A stretch of DNA of 42,857 nt from NCBI GenBank assembly GCA_030037705.1, contig JASHQE010000323.1, positions 1 to 42,857 on the forward strand, written 5' to 3'. The notes under the pieces were generated by a model, which saw only the letters and a list, made by a program, of their open reading frames with translations, was not told where the DNA came from and made no database searches. Shown here piece after piece: positions 27,201-34,273 of the stretch. Numbering within the stretch: the first letter of the stretch is position 1; each line of letters starts with the position of its first letter. The DNA is from Acidobacteriaceae bacterium. Lineage in GTDB: Bacteria > Acidobacteriota > Terriglobia > Terriglobales > Acidobacteriaceae. The translations under genes and the position numbers were made by a program.

Positions 27201-27677
27201 GGTCTCAGCGGCCGCCCCGACCTTGAGCGCAACCGGCAGCGTGGCGTGCTGTTCCACCGAAAGCTGGATGCCACTCTGGACGAAGCTTGTGTAACCGGAG
27301 GAGTTGACGCTGAGCGAATAGATGCCCGGTGGCAACTCGCGGAACACGTAACCACCGGTGTCATCGCTTTGGGCTTGCTTGGTAAGGCCGGTGGCCTGGT
27401 TGGTGATGGTCAATTGCGCATGAGGAATCACGCCACCGCTCGCATCCGTTACGGTTCCGGATAGCTGAGCCGACGTGTCCTGTGCGGCTCCGCTGTGCGC
27501 CCAAAACAAGAGCAGGAATGCGCTGGTGCATAGCGCCCAAATGTATTTCCGCATGTATTTCCGCATGTTTGCTTTGATCACAATAGCCTCCATTCCAGTG
27601 ATGCGCGTTGCAAGAACCCGCTCGGCGGCTGCCGGCGGCCTGCGATTTCTCTGGTGATTGAACAACGCAGTCTTCAT
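24216..27677 (-). CDS. TonB-dependent receptor-like outer-membrane protein with carboxypeptidase-regulatory domain
   Basis: The 1153-residue Oar-like receptor starts at ATG 27677, seven bases after GGAGGAA. The open frame reaches 27941, but that would overlap the acetyltransferase gene. The first membrane-like stretch (ALCTSAFLLLFWAHSGAAQ) is only near residues 48-66, so a later start at a Met inside the MRKYMRKY repeat is possible. Next come the regulatory beta-sandwich (LSGTVTDASGGVIPHAQ), a plug region with EVTELPLDARDPSALVSL, and a long barrel ending GGARFTF with the terminal Phe. It should import the glycan or oligosaccharide that the operon's glycosidases act on. Its stop codon lies in the end of a repeat element. 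Confidence 0.87.
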   Translation of the reverse strand: MKTALFNHQRNRRPPAAAERVLATRITGMEAIVIKANMRKYMRKYIWALCTSAFLLLFWAHSGAAQDTSAQLSGTVTDASGGVIPHAQLTITNQATGLTKQAQSDDTGGYVFRELPPGIYSLSVNSSGYTSFVQSGIQLSVEQHATLPVALKVGAAAETITVEGGAELINSTTAEMGQAISQDEVTELPLDARDPSALVSLAVGTTNELYSQASTPTNSNSFNNESGASIGGQRQGSAWYLLDGVANMDTFSLLAAPFPNTDATQEFRVITNNFDAQYGFAPMGIVSIQTRSGTNEFHGGAFEFIRNDALSSRYWNSGTINVLKYNQFGGFVGGPVIIPHVVEGRDKLFFFANYQGTRDKNSSSSNTQFTPTQAMLNGDFSAVPSSDLQGPLAGVFTTSNGKPQQVSTSLFSKGAVALMKSIPLGQVASTGQLNVPGPATLSSYNELTTRLDYDLSKSQRFFARSFYDLFGQPGEATVGNILAGVEGENGIYLNLALGHVWTISPTMLNSATLSWQEYDFSTGTVEYNSSGQPVCLSEYVAVADPTGECYIGGLSAFDGNVLYGGGLGFNAFTGNPNNTHRRYWILTDTLTKTWGRHTFLAGANLMHRYGSEFWGGEVNAQVSFNGQYTGFPLADFLLGYLSSFSQGAGEAGSEQGWLQGYYAQDQFKLARNFTVTAGLRWDPNVPLTIANGRAAAFVPGAQSTRYPNAPQGLLFVGDKGVGPGVMPTTYGYWEPRLGVAVQVHPETVLRAAFGMFTTPMEDAFYNHVWDAAPFSPAYSFSGTSTVPINFDTPWSGFTATGGVSPLPPFASPSQLPASNVSFASFEPVALPAVFALNLKVGTTQTWNLSLEQQFSKNWAMHLAYVGAESYHQATTVDQNPGQYFGSPSNPNNGNRTTYPNFGSIIQVQDGATSRYSALQAGLEKHLSFGLQFHTNFTWSRDTDVGGSGDPSFESSISDPYSIRHDYGLSSLNYPIIFVTDFLYKIPNLPHADLLEREVLGGWEFSGTYTAMSGPPFTMNGGEGNNNSFFNEYQDRADYVPGQSYGVRQGGKSRWINEYFNVNAFTNNAYGTPGDTQKFFIQEPPIRNANLSMLKNFSIQERYKLQLRFEAFNAFNTPSYGQPDSNPGDAAFGQISSSGNIQPRFIEGGARFTF
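27541..27564. repeat. Tandem 12-base duplication at the receptor N-terminus
   Basis: ATGTATTTCCGC occurs twice in a row (27541-27552 and 27553-27564) and is followed by ATG. On the coding strand this gives MRKYMRKY just before the signal-peptide hydrophobic core and duplicates a possible in-frame start codon. Confidence 0.8.
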
Positions 27678-27720
27678 GGTGTATTCCTCCCGACTCCGCG
27701 AGATTTTTCGCCCGTTCTTT

Positions 27721-28896
27721 CTAAAGCTTGATGACGATCTTCCGCCGGTAAAGCAGCCATACAGGGACGAAACAGACAACTGCAAAAACGACGGAGTACA
27801 CCAGCGAACCAAACGCCGGGGTAACGATGTATTGAAAGAAACCCTGATAAACGAATTGCTGAATGGACTGCTGGGAATTGATATGAAAGTCTGCAACCGC
27901 GGATGAGAGCAGCTCAGAAAATACGTAAGCGACGATGGCATTGGCGCCGAAAGCGAGCCACGGGCTCATCCAGCCACCGCGTCGCCGCCTGATCTCGACG
28001 ACAAAGTAACAGGTTGCGAGGATCAACACGCTCCATCCGGCCGCGTAGAGCACGTAGGAACTGGTCCAGAGCTTTTTGTTGATAGGAAAGCGGAACGACC
28101 AGAGAGCGCCTGCAACAAGCAAGGCGAAACCCGCGATCAACAATCCACGCAGCTTGAGCGTTCCCTGTCTTGTTGAGACAAGCCATTGGCCGGCAATCAT
28201 GCCGAGCAGCGTGGAGGCGAACGACGGAATGTCGCTTAACAGTCCTTCCGGATCGCGCGTCCCCTCAAAGAGACGATGGGGGAAGATGTGCCGATCCACA
28301 TACGCCACAAGATTGATGTCGGGATCGAGAAGCGCGAAGTCTTTGCCCGGAATGCCGTGGCCGGGAACCGGCAGCTTGCAGAGGATAACCCAGTAACCGG
28401 CAAGACAGAGCAGCGTGAGCAGGAGATAGACGGAGACTTTTCGCGTGAACAGTTGCAGTAAGCTGGCAAAAAGATAACAGATGGCGATGCGCTGCAGGAC
28501 GCCGTAGATGCGCAGCGTGCCCAGGTGGAACCAGGGAAAACCGTTCACCACGAGACCGAGCAGAAAGAGAATCGCGGTCCGGCGGAAGATGTGGGAAAGA
28601 AGTTGCGTATTCGAGGCCTGGCGCGAGCGGCGGGTCTTGAGCGAGAGCACGAGCGAAATGCCCATGACGAAGAGAAAGGTGGGAAAGACCAGGTCGGTCG
28701 GTGTGAACCCGTTCCAGGACGAGTGGTTCATCCAGCGGTAAGCGAGCTCGTTCTGGCCATTGTTGTTCACCATGATCATGAAAGCGACGGTGATGCCGCG
28801 CATGACATCGATGGAGGCCATTCGCTGCGACGGCGCAGCCTGGACCCCGGCAACCGCGGACTGGCTCAGCATCGGCATTTCTCCCGCTGCACTCAT
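27721..28896 (-). CDS. HGSNAT-like transmembrane acetyltransferase (DUF5009/DUF1624, NagX-like)
   Basis: The 391-residue protein has about ten membrane helices. It resembles heparan-alpha-glucosaminide N-acetyltransferase, which passes an acetyl group across a membrane to a terminal glucosamine. Near the N-terminus, SIDVMRGITVAFMIMVNN and HSSWNGFTPTDLVFP are the family hallmarks. His58 of the second motif aligns, from memory, with the catalytic His of human HGSNAT. The start is ATG 28896, which overlaps the GH89 stop as ATGA; an ATG at 28908 is the alternative. The receptor start follows its stop after 43 bases. Paired with GH89, it may acetylate terminal glucosamine so that the next enzyme can cut; transport or sensing roles are not excluded. 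Confidence 0.82.
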   Translation of the reverse strand: MSAAGEMPMLSQSAVAGVQAAPSQRMASIDVMRGITVAFMIMVNNNGQNELAYRWMNHSSWNGFTPTDLVFPTFLFVMGISLVLSLKTRRSRQASNTQLLSHIFRRTAILFLLGLVVNGFPWFHLGTLRIYGVLQRIAICYLFASLLQLFTRKVSVYLLLTLLCLAGYWVILCKLPVPGHGIPGKDFALLDPDINLVAYVDRHIFPHRLFEGTRDPEGLLSDIPSFASTLLGMIAGQWLVSTRQGTLKLRGLLIAGFALLVAGALWSFRFPINKKLWTSSYVLYAAGWSVLILATCYFVVEIRRRRGGWMSPWLAFGANAIVAYVFSELLSSAVADFHINSQQSIQQFVYQGFFQYIVTPAFGSLVYSVVFAVVCFVPVWLLYRRKIVIKL

Positions 28897-31169
28897 GCTC
28901 GGCGGCACTCCTTGAACAGGTCACGCGCGGCGGCAATTGGGCTGTCAATCGGCACGGGCTGGCTTGGACGGTACGGCGCAGAGAGCCAGGTCTGCTGCCA
29001 AATGTCGAGCGAAAAGTTTAAGCCGGCGCGGTGACTTTCGAGAAAGGCTGACCAGCGAGCGGCATAGTAGTCGCGCGTGAGGCCGGACCATACGCGTGAG
29101 GCGTAGTCGGAGAGCTCGGGCCAACCCCAGGTCGTGATGAGCCTGCGCGCGTTCTCGTCGTAGTAGGCGGCGTGGTCGTCGGCACCTGCCCAGGATCGGG
29201 CGGCCTGGGTCCAGGTCTCGAGGCGCCGGTCGGGCCGGACATTGAGCAACGCATCGCAGCGCAGCATCCAGCCAATCGCAGTGCTGGCGCTTTGCCGGGC
29301 GCGATCCAGTTGCCTGGCCTCGCCGGCTTCGACGGCGCCCTGCAGCATCCGGTCGATATGTCCTCCCACCGCTTGGGTAACCAGCTCGATGAGATCGTTG
29401 CGATAGAGCTCACTGGCCGAGAGATCGTCTGCGCAGGAGAGAAATTGTTCGACGGCGGATTCAAAGACGGCGCCGGAATCGACCGATACGGCCGCGGGGC
29501 GCGTTGATGGCTCTCCTTGCCATGCCTGCTTCGTCATCCAGACGTGCGAGCTGTAGGCGGATTCGAGCAACAGCTTCCAGGCCTGCTGCATCGCAGACGG
29601 GAAGGCGCCGTAGCGCGATGTGCAGTAGGCCGGTATCCATTTATCCAGATCGATCGGTTCGCTTTGCCAGCCGGCATCCGTCATCAACTCGTAGACAACT
29701 TCGTTGTTTTCGATGCCTTCAGGACATATTCCCCACCCGACGAGATTGCCGTGATCCGGACTGTGCAAGGTGGCGGATGGCTCGGCGGCCATAAGGGCCA
29801 GATTGCCTTTGATGTTGTTGTTGCCGCCGAAGGTGTGTGCCATGCCGTTAATCCACTGCTTGCCGAAGAAGGCCTTTTGTACCTTCCATTGGCCGGGAGC
29901 GTATTTTCCGCTCAGCTTGCTCGTCAGGTCGTTGGCATAATCCACAATGAGCATCCGGTCATTCGGAACCCCGCGCAGCAACGCTGCCACGGACGCGTTA
30001 TCCCAGAAGGCTGAGTCGTACACGAAGGTCCAGCTCTGCATGACCCAGGTTCCGTTGGGATCTCCGGCACAGATGCTCTCGTACACCGTGCGGCCAAAGC
30101 ACTCCAGGTCTTCGTAGCGATGGCTCCCTCTCACCGGGACTGCGAGCTCGTTGAAGGTGTCGGCAAGGTAATATTCCACTTCGCCATACTCGGCCTTGTA
30201 CTCCTCAATGAACTTCTTGCCGATCTGCCGGTAGAGTGCATCTTCGGCGGGATGAAGGATAAAAGTACGTGTGCTGCGCGGGATGGTTTTGAATTCATCG
30301 GCAAGCCACAGAAGCGTGAATGTCTGCGCGTCCGGAAAAACTCTCTTGAAGCCCTGTGGGACGAATCCGGCAAAAGCGGGCGCGATAGGCTTCATTCCCA
30401 GCGCGCGCATCCGGTCAAGAATTTTGCGCTGCAGTTCGCGCTTGGCCTCGATCCACTCCTGGGGCAAGGGCCCATCAAAGTTGTTGATGTTGCCCATGCG
30501 ATGCCAGGGAAGATGGCCGGGACCGGTGGAATGATCGTCGATCTCCATCTGCGTGAGCCCCATCGATAGCCAGACACGCTGCCAGATTGCCTCCTGGCCC
30601 TCCATCGCCAGCGGCATGTTGATTCCATGCAGGGCCATCCAGTCCAGCTCCTTCTCCCAGCGGGACCAGTCCCAAAACGCCATGGTGTAGCCGAAGGTGC
30701 ACGGGTTGAGGTACTGCACAAACTTGTAAGGGCAGACGACGCGCTGCAGGTGTTGAGGAGGCAGCGTGGCGGGCAGGTCAAGATTGCTTCCGCTCCAGGC
30801 GATCATGGCATGACAGGCGTTACGCAGGTAGCTGTAGGCTCCACGGCAGATGGCTACCGCGCTGCTCCCGCCAACCAAAACACGCCCGTCAACCGCTTCA
30901 ATCTCGTACACCTCATAGTCTCCTTCGGAGGGAATAGCACGAAGTTGAAACTCAGCGGCACGGCTTCCCAACTGGCGTTCGAGCACGGCCCGGGCCGCAT
31001 GGACGACTGACTCGGATTCTGATCCGCCAACGTGGCCGCGGTCAGGCGGTGCCGGGGGCGATGGAACCGGCATGGCCGGATGGATGGAGGAGGGCGAGGA
31101 ATGGACGCCGGTCAATGCCGTACCGACGCCGATACAGGATGCACTAAGAAATTTCCGTCTGGTCCACAT
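28893..31169 (-). CDS. Alpha-N-acetylglucosaminidase (GH89, NAGLU-like), Tat-exported
   Basis: The 758-residue protein is close to the usual GH89 length. The start is ATG 31169, because it directly begins a Tat signal (MWTRRKFLSASCIGVG plus hydrophobic core). The frame is open to 31340 but the extra 57 residues look non-coding. Domain order is an N-terminal alpha/beta domain, a TIM barrel from about residue 150, and a C-terminal helical domain. NAGLU hallmarks are present: NPCTFGYTMAFWDWSRWEKE, ALHGINMPLAMEGQEAIWQ, YYLADTFNEL (acid/base Glu region), HTFGGNNNIKGN, and CPEGIENNEVVYELM (nucleophile Glu region). It removes terminal alpha-linked GlcNAc. It is first in the operon and coupled to the acetyltransferase by ATGA. 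Confidence 0.92.
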   Translation of the reverse strand: MWTRRKFLSASCIGVGTALTGVHSSPSSIHPAMPVPSPPAPPDRGHVGGSESESVVHAARAVLERQLGSRAAEFQLRAIPSEGDYEVYEIEAVDGRVLVGGSSAVAICRGAYSYLRNACHAMIAWSGSNLDLPATLPPQHLQRVVCPYKFVQYLNPCTFGYTMAFWDWSRWEKELDWMALHGINMPLAMEGQEAIWQRVWLSMGLTQMEIDDHSTGPGHLPWHRMGNINNFDGPLPQEWIEAKRELQRKILDRMRALGMKPIAPAFAGFVPQGFKRVFPDAQTFTLLWLADEFKTIPRSTRTFILHPAEDALYRQIGKKFIEEYKAEYGEVEYYLADTFNELAVPVRGSHRYEDLECFGRTVYESICAGDPNGTWVMQSWTFVYDSAFWDNASVAALLRGVPNDRMLIVDYANDLTSKLSGKYAPGQWKVQKAFFGKQWINGMAHTFGGNNNIKGNLALMAAEPSATLHSPDHGNLVGWGICPEGIENNEVVYELMTDAGWQSEPIDLDKWIPAYCTSRYGAFPSAMQQAWKLLLESAYSSHVWMTKQAWQGEPSTRPAAVSVDSGAVFESAVEQFLSCADDLSASELYRNDLIELVTQAVGGHIDRMLQGAVEAGEARQLDRARQSASTAIGWMLRCDALLNVRPDRRLETWTQAARSWAGADDHAAYYDENARRLITTWGWPELSDYASRVWSGLTRDYYAARWSAFLESHRAGLNFSLDIWQQTWLSAPYRPSQPVPIDSPIAAARDLFKECRRA

Positions 31170-31226
31170 GCGCTCTGGCTGATTACAGCGGTTTTCCAGT
31201 TGCTGTAAGGCGAAGCCACAATGACT

Positions 31227-31259
31227 GAGGGGCTTTTTCACCAAGAAAAATCCACTCAG
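31227..31259. repeat. Hairpin repeat, copy 2
   Basis: TGAGGGGCTTTTTC (31227-31240) and GAAAAATCCACTCA (31246-31259) pair at 12 of 14 positions around loop ACCAA. It resembles the hairpin at 14191-14217, sharing the GGCTTTTTC...GAAAAA core. It lies about 60 bases upstream of the GH89 start and may fold in that leader RNA. Confidence 0.45.
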
Positions 31260-31343
31260 CACCGGGGCCGGAAATGCCGCATAGAAACTGGGAACCGTTC
31301 TAAAAGCTGGAGTATGAACACGCAGAACTTGGAGAGACAAGCA

Positions 31344-31378
31344 ATTTCACTGTCGAAACGGCGGATTTCACCGTGAAA
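31344..31378. promoter_or_regulatory. Candidate operator upstream of the GH89 operon
   Basis: ATTTCAC occurs at 31344-31350 and again at 31365-31371, 21 bases apart, or two helical turns. The second copy is part of the perfect inverted repeat TTTCACCGTGAAA (31366-31378). It lies about 175-210 bases upstream of the GH89 start, in a 360-base gap that otherwise shows only the hairpin at 31227-31259. No convincing promoter pair was identified. The binding protein is unknown. Confidence 0.35.
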
Positions 31379-31529
31379 GGAATGTTATATGGAAGCAAGT
31401 TGCTGATAATGCTTTCGATATGCGGGTGAGCGCGGGGAGGAGTATGAAGAAGTTATTTATTTCCCCGCGTAGAATGAGCAATTTTTCAGAAGATGCGAGA
31501 GCGCCGCGAAGTGGAGAGGGACGGCAGGC

Positions 31530-32975
31530 TCAGGGCCGGATCAGATGATAGGTGAGGACGTGGACTTCAGGAGCATTGCCTCCAACGCTCGTCGTTTCCA
31601 GGAGGGCTTCAAAATAAGCCATCCGTTGCGAAGTTGCTCCAATCTGGCGGGCAAAGGAGGTGAATGCGGCGGAGTCGAACGGAAAATCCGACGCCGACTC
31701 GGTCCCGGCCATGCCCGTTCCCTCAAAAAGCAGCGCCTCTCCTTCGTCTTCAATACCGGGGAGAAACGCCAGAACCCCATAGCTATGCTGGAAACCGTCG
31801 ATCGCCCGGTCGCGGTAGATTGCGGCTTCCCCCTTCTGGGGATGTCTGTTTAGGACATATCCTTCTTTGCTCTTCCAGTCATAGTTCACTTCAAAGTTCA
31901 ATCTTTGGCTGAAGAGGCCGATCCAGGGATTTGCCCCCAGGCCGCCGATGAGGATCACGTTCGCCCCTTTGAGATCGTCGATCCTGAGGCCCCGGGCGTA
32001 GTGCGTTTCGACCTGCGCACTGCGAGCGGCCGGCAGCCTTCCCAGCCGCAAGGCCAGATTGAGATCGGCCGTACTTGTATATTGGTGCGCGGCGAACCAG
32101 TCCGAGGTAAACGGCAATGCGACCGAGGCGGGCAGATTTCCCTTGTCGAGATAGCTGCCGCTCAGGTACTCGTCCAGCGGGATGGTCGTCTTGGTCTGCT
32201 CTTCGAAGAGGACCAGCGCATCATCGGACGGGACGATGAGAACCGGCCTGCCTTCTTTGAAGATCCTTGCCCACAGAATATCGGAAGCCGAAATCTCGCG
32301 ATGCGTCGCGCGCCAAGCGTACACCACGCCAACCATCAGAAGAACCGCCGCCACAGCTAATGCAATGCTCAGGGAAAGATTTGAACCTATTCGATAGTCC
32401 GCCGCTTTTTCATGCGCTGAAGTTGCAAGATGGTCGGGAACGGCAGTGCTTTCCCCCTCCACGCGCGGCTCGTCGATCCGGACAGCACGCTGACTGCGCG
32501 GCTCGAAAACGGGGACATAGCCGCCCTTGGGAATGGTGATGATCAGCGCAGTGTTCGGCGCCTCGTGCTCGAAATATTCCTCAAGACGCTGGCGAAGAAG
32601 ACGAGCCTGCGTCCGGACGATGCTGTCGTCGGATGCACTGTACATAGGCGACCGGGCAAAGACATGAATGCCAATCTGCTGCTCGTTGATTTCCTTGGCA
32701 TTTCCCTCGATCGTCTGCGTGCATATGTACTTGAGAAACTGCGCCAGCTTGGTAGATTTGGCGAAGGTGCGCGATTCCAAGACAGAGCTCAACAGTGCCT
32801 GCCGCTCCTCCGCAGTCTGTGGCGCAGAGTCCGTGGCAAGGTGAGGGTCATGGCGCCGCGTTTGGCCGACTTCAATCACCTTCACGAGTGAAGAAATCAT
32901 AGCAAAAGCAGCTATCGAAATGGGAGACTGAAACCGCTGCCGGCTCGCATCACTCCCGCAGAAGCATTGGCGCAT
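31530..32975 (-). CDS. Membrane-anchored winged-helix-like transcriptional regulator
   Basis: The protein has up to 481 residues; ATG 32900 is an alternative start giving 456. The N-terminal 130 or so residues match a DNA-binding-like domain common in Acidobacteriota, with KLAQFLKYICTQTIEGNA, INEQQIGIHVFARSP, SIVRTQARLLRQRLEEYF and ITIPKGGYVPVFEPR. One membrane helix follows (SLSIALAVAAVLLMVGVVYAW, roughly residues 200-220). The remaining 250 or so residues should lie outside the membrane and include IPSDDALVLF and LIGGLGANPWIGLF. The layout resembles CadC-type one-component sensors. It is upstream of and parallel to the GH89 operon, so it may sense the glycan, but a 360-base gap suggests separate transcription. 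Confidence 0.7.
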   Translation of the reverse strand: MRQCFCGSDASRQRFQSPISIAAFAMISSLVKVIEVGQTRRHDPHLATDSAPQTAEERQALLSSVLESRTFAKSTKLAQFLKYICTQTIEGNAKEINEQQIGIHVFARSPMYSASDDSIVRTQARLLRQRLEEYFEHEAPNTALIITIPKGGYVPVFEPRSQRAVRIDEPRVEGESTAVPDHLATSAHEKAADYRIGSNLSLSIALAVAAVLLMVGVVYAWRATHREISASDILWARIFKEGRPVLIVPSDDALVLFEEQTKTTIPLDEYLSGSYLDKGNLPASVALPFTSDWFAAHQYTSTADLNLALRLGRLPAARSAQVETHYARGLRIDDLKGANVILIGGLGANPWIGLFSQRLNFEVNYDWKSKEGYVLNRHPQKGEAAIYRDRAIDGFQHSYGVLAFLPGIEDEGEALLFEGTGMAGTESASDFPFDSAAFTSFARQIGATSQRMAYFEALLETTSVGGNAPEVHVLTYHLIRP

Positions 32976-33058
32976 GATGGATCTGGACAGGGAACTATCC
33001 TAAAAGGTATCTCGTATCATGCAGGAGGGAAGCTTTGCCCTCCGGAGGGGGAACTTTT

Positions 33059-34273
33059 ATGTCCGCCGAACTGGCTCAGCCCTCAGCGTTTGCGGCCGAT
33101 GTCACCAAGACAAGAACATACACTGCTGCGCAGACCACGTCTGTGCCGTGGTACATCTGGGCCGGCGCGCTGGCCGTTACATCCGCGTCGATCGGCGGAC
33201 AATGGGATGTCGCGTGGCACCGGTCGATAGGGCGCGACACCTTCTGGACCCCCGCACATATGGCAATCTACGCCTGCGGGGTGATCGCTGGGATCGTCGG
33301 GCTATACCTTGTGCTTACCGCCATGTTCGGCAGATCTTCGTATGCGGCGCGTCTGCGCGAGGCCTCGGTCAATATCTTCGGGCTGCGCGCTCCACTGGGT
33401 GTGTTTCTGGCTGGGTGGGGTGGCGTGGCGATGCTCACCTCCGCGCCATTTGACAACTGGTGGCACAACGCGTACGGCCTCGATGTGAAAATCGTCTCGC
33501 CGCCGCACGCGCTGTTAATTGTCGGCATCAGGGCGATCGATCTTGGGATGTTGCTCCTGATGCTCGCGGCGATGAACCGCGCCTCGGATGCGGGAGATGC
33601 GAATTTCAAGACCCTCCGGCGGCTGTTTCTTTATCTCGGAGGGCTGCTGCTGGGCGGGCAAATGTTCTTCATTATGGAATATACGTGGGATGTGATGCTG
33701 CATCGCGTGACCGCGTACATCTCTCTGGCAATTGCGGTTCCAGTCGTGCTGGCCACGATCTCACAAGCGTCGCGTTTCCGCTGGGCAGCAACCACGATTT
33801 CGGCAATCTACGTTGCAAGCCTGATCGGGTTCATTCTGATCTTCCCGCTCTTTCCTGCGCAGCCGAAGCTGGGCCCGGTTTTCTATCCGGTCACGTACCT
33901 CGTTCCGCCCAAGTTTCCGATCCTGCTGATTGCACCCGCACTCGCGCTGGATCTCGTCTGGCAGCGAACCAGGAATTGGAGGCTGTGGCAGATTGCGTTG
34001 GTATCCGGAGTCATTTTTGTTGTGGTGATCTTCGCGGTGGAGTGGCCGTTTGCGAAGTTTCTCATGTCCCATGCGAGTGAAAACCGTTTCTTCGGGACAA
34101 TCTACTTCGACTATAATTCGAGGCCGCAAGGCTATGATCGGATGCGGCGGTTCTTCCAGCCAGATTCAGGAATGACGTTGTGGCTGGGGTTGTTGCGGGC
34201 TTCCCTGTATGCGTCCATCTCGACGTGGTTGGGCTTGGTCTTTGGCCGCTGGATGCGCGGAGTGCAGCGATGA
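33059..34273 (+). CDS. Polytopic inner-membrane protein of unknown function
   Basis: The 404-residue protein has about ten hydrophobic segments, from WYIWAGALAVTSASIGGQWD near residue 31 to the last at LLRASLYASISTWLGLVFG. The start is ATG 33059, with GGAGGGGGA eight bases upstream; ATG 33035 lacks such a site. Several His and Trp residues flank the membrane segments (DVAWHRSIGRD, TPAHMAIYA, FDNWWHNAYG, SPPHALLI). I do not recognise the family. Its TGA overlaps the ATG of the next gene (ATGA at 34270-34273), so the two products probably work together. It is divergent from the regulator gene. Confidence 0.75.
   Translation: MSAELAQPSAFAADVTKTRTYTAAQTTSVPWYIWAGALAVTSASIGGQWDVAWHRSIGRDTFWTPAHMAIYACGVIAGIVGLYLVLTAMFGRSSYAARLREASVNIFGLRAPLGVFLAGWGGVAMLTSAPFDNWWHNAYGLDVKIVSPPHALLIVGIRAIDLGMLLLMLAAMNRASDAGDANFKTLRRLFLYLGGLLLGGQMFFIMEYTWDVMLHRVTAYISLAIAVPVVLATISQASRFRWAATTISAIYVASLIGFILIFPLFPAQPKLGPVFYPVTYLVPPKFPILLIAPALALDLVWQRTRNWRLWQIALVSGVIFVVVIFAVEWPFAKFLMSHASENRFFGTIYFDYNSRPQGYDRMRRFFQPDSGMTLWLGLLRASLYASISTWLGLVFGRWMRGVQR

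Noticed and set aside
26574-27464. Long plus-strand frame opposite the receptor N-terminal half (296 codons)
   Set aside because: The minus strand encodes the regulatory and plug domains of the receptor; the plus product is low-complexity Val/Gly/Ala-rich with no motif.
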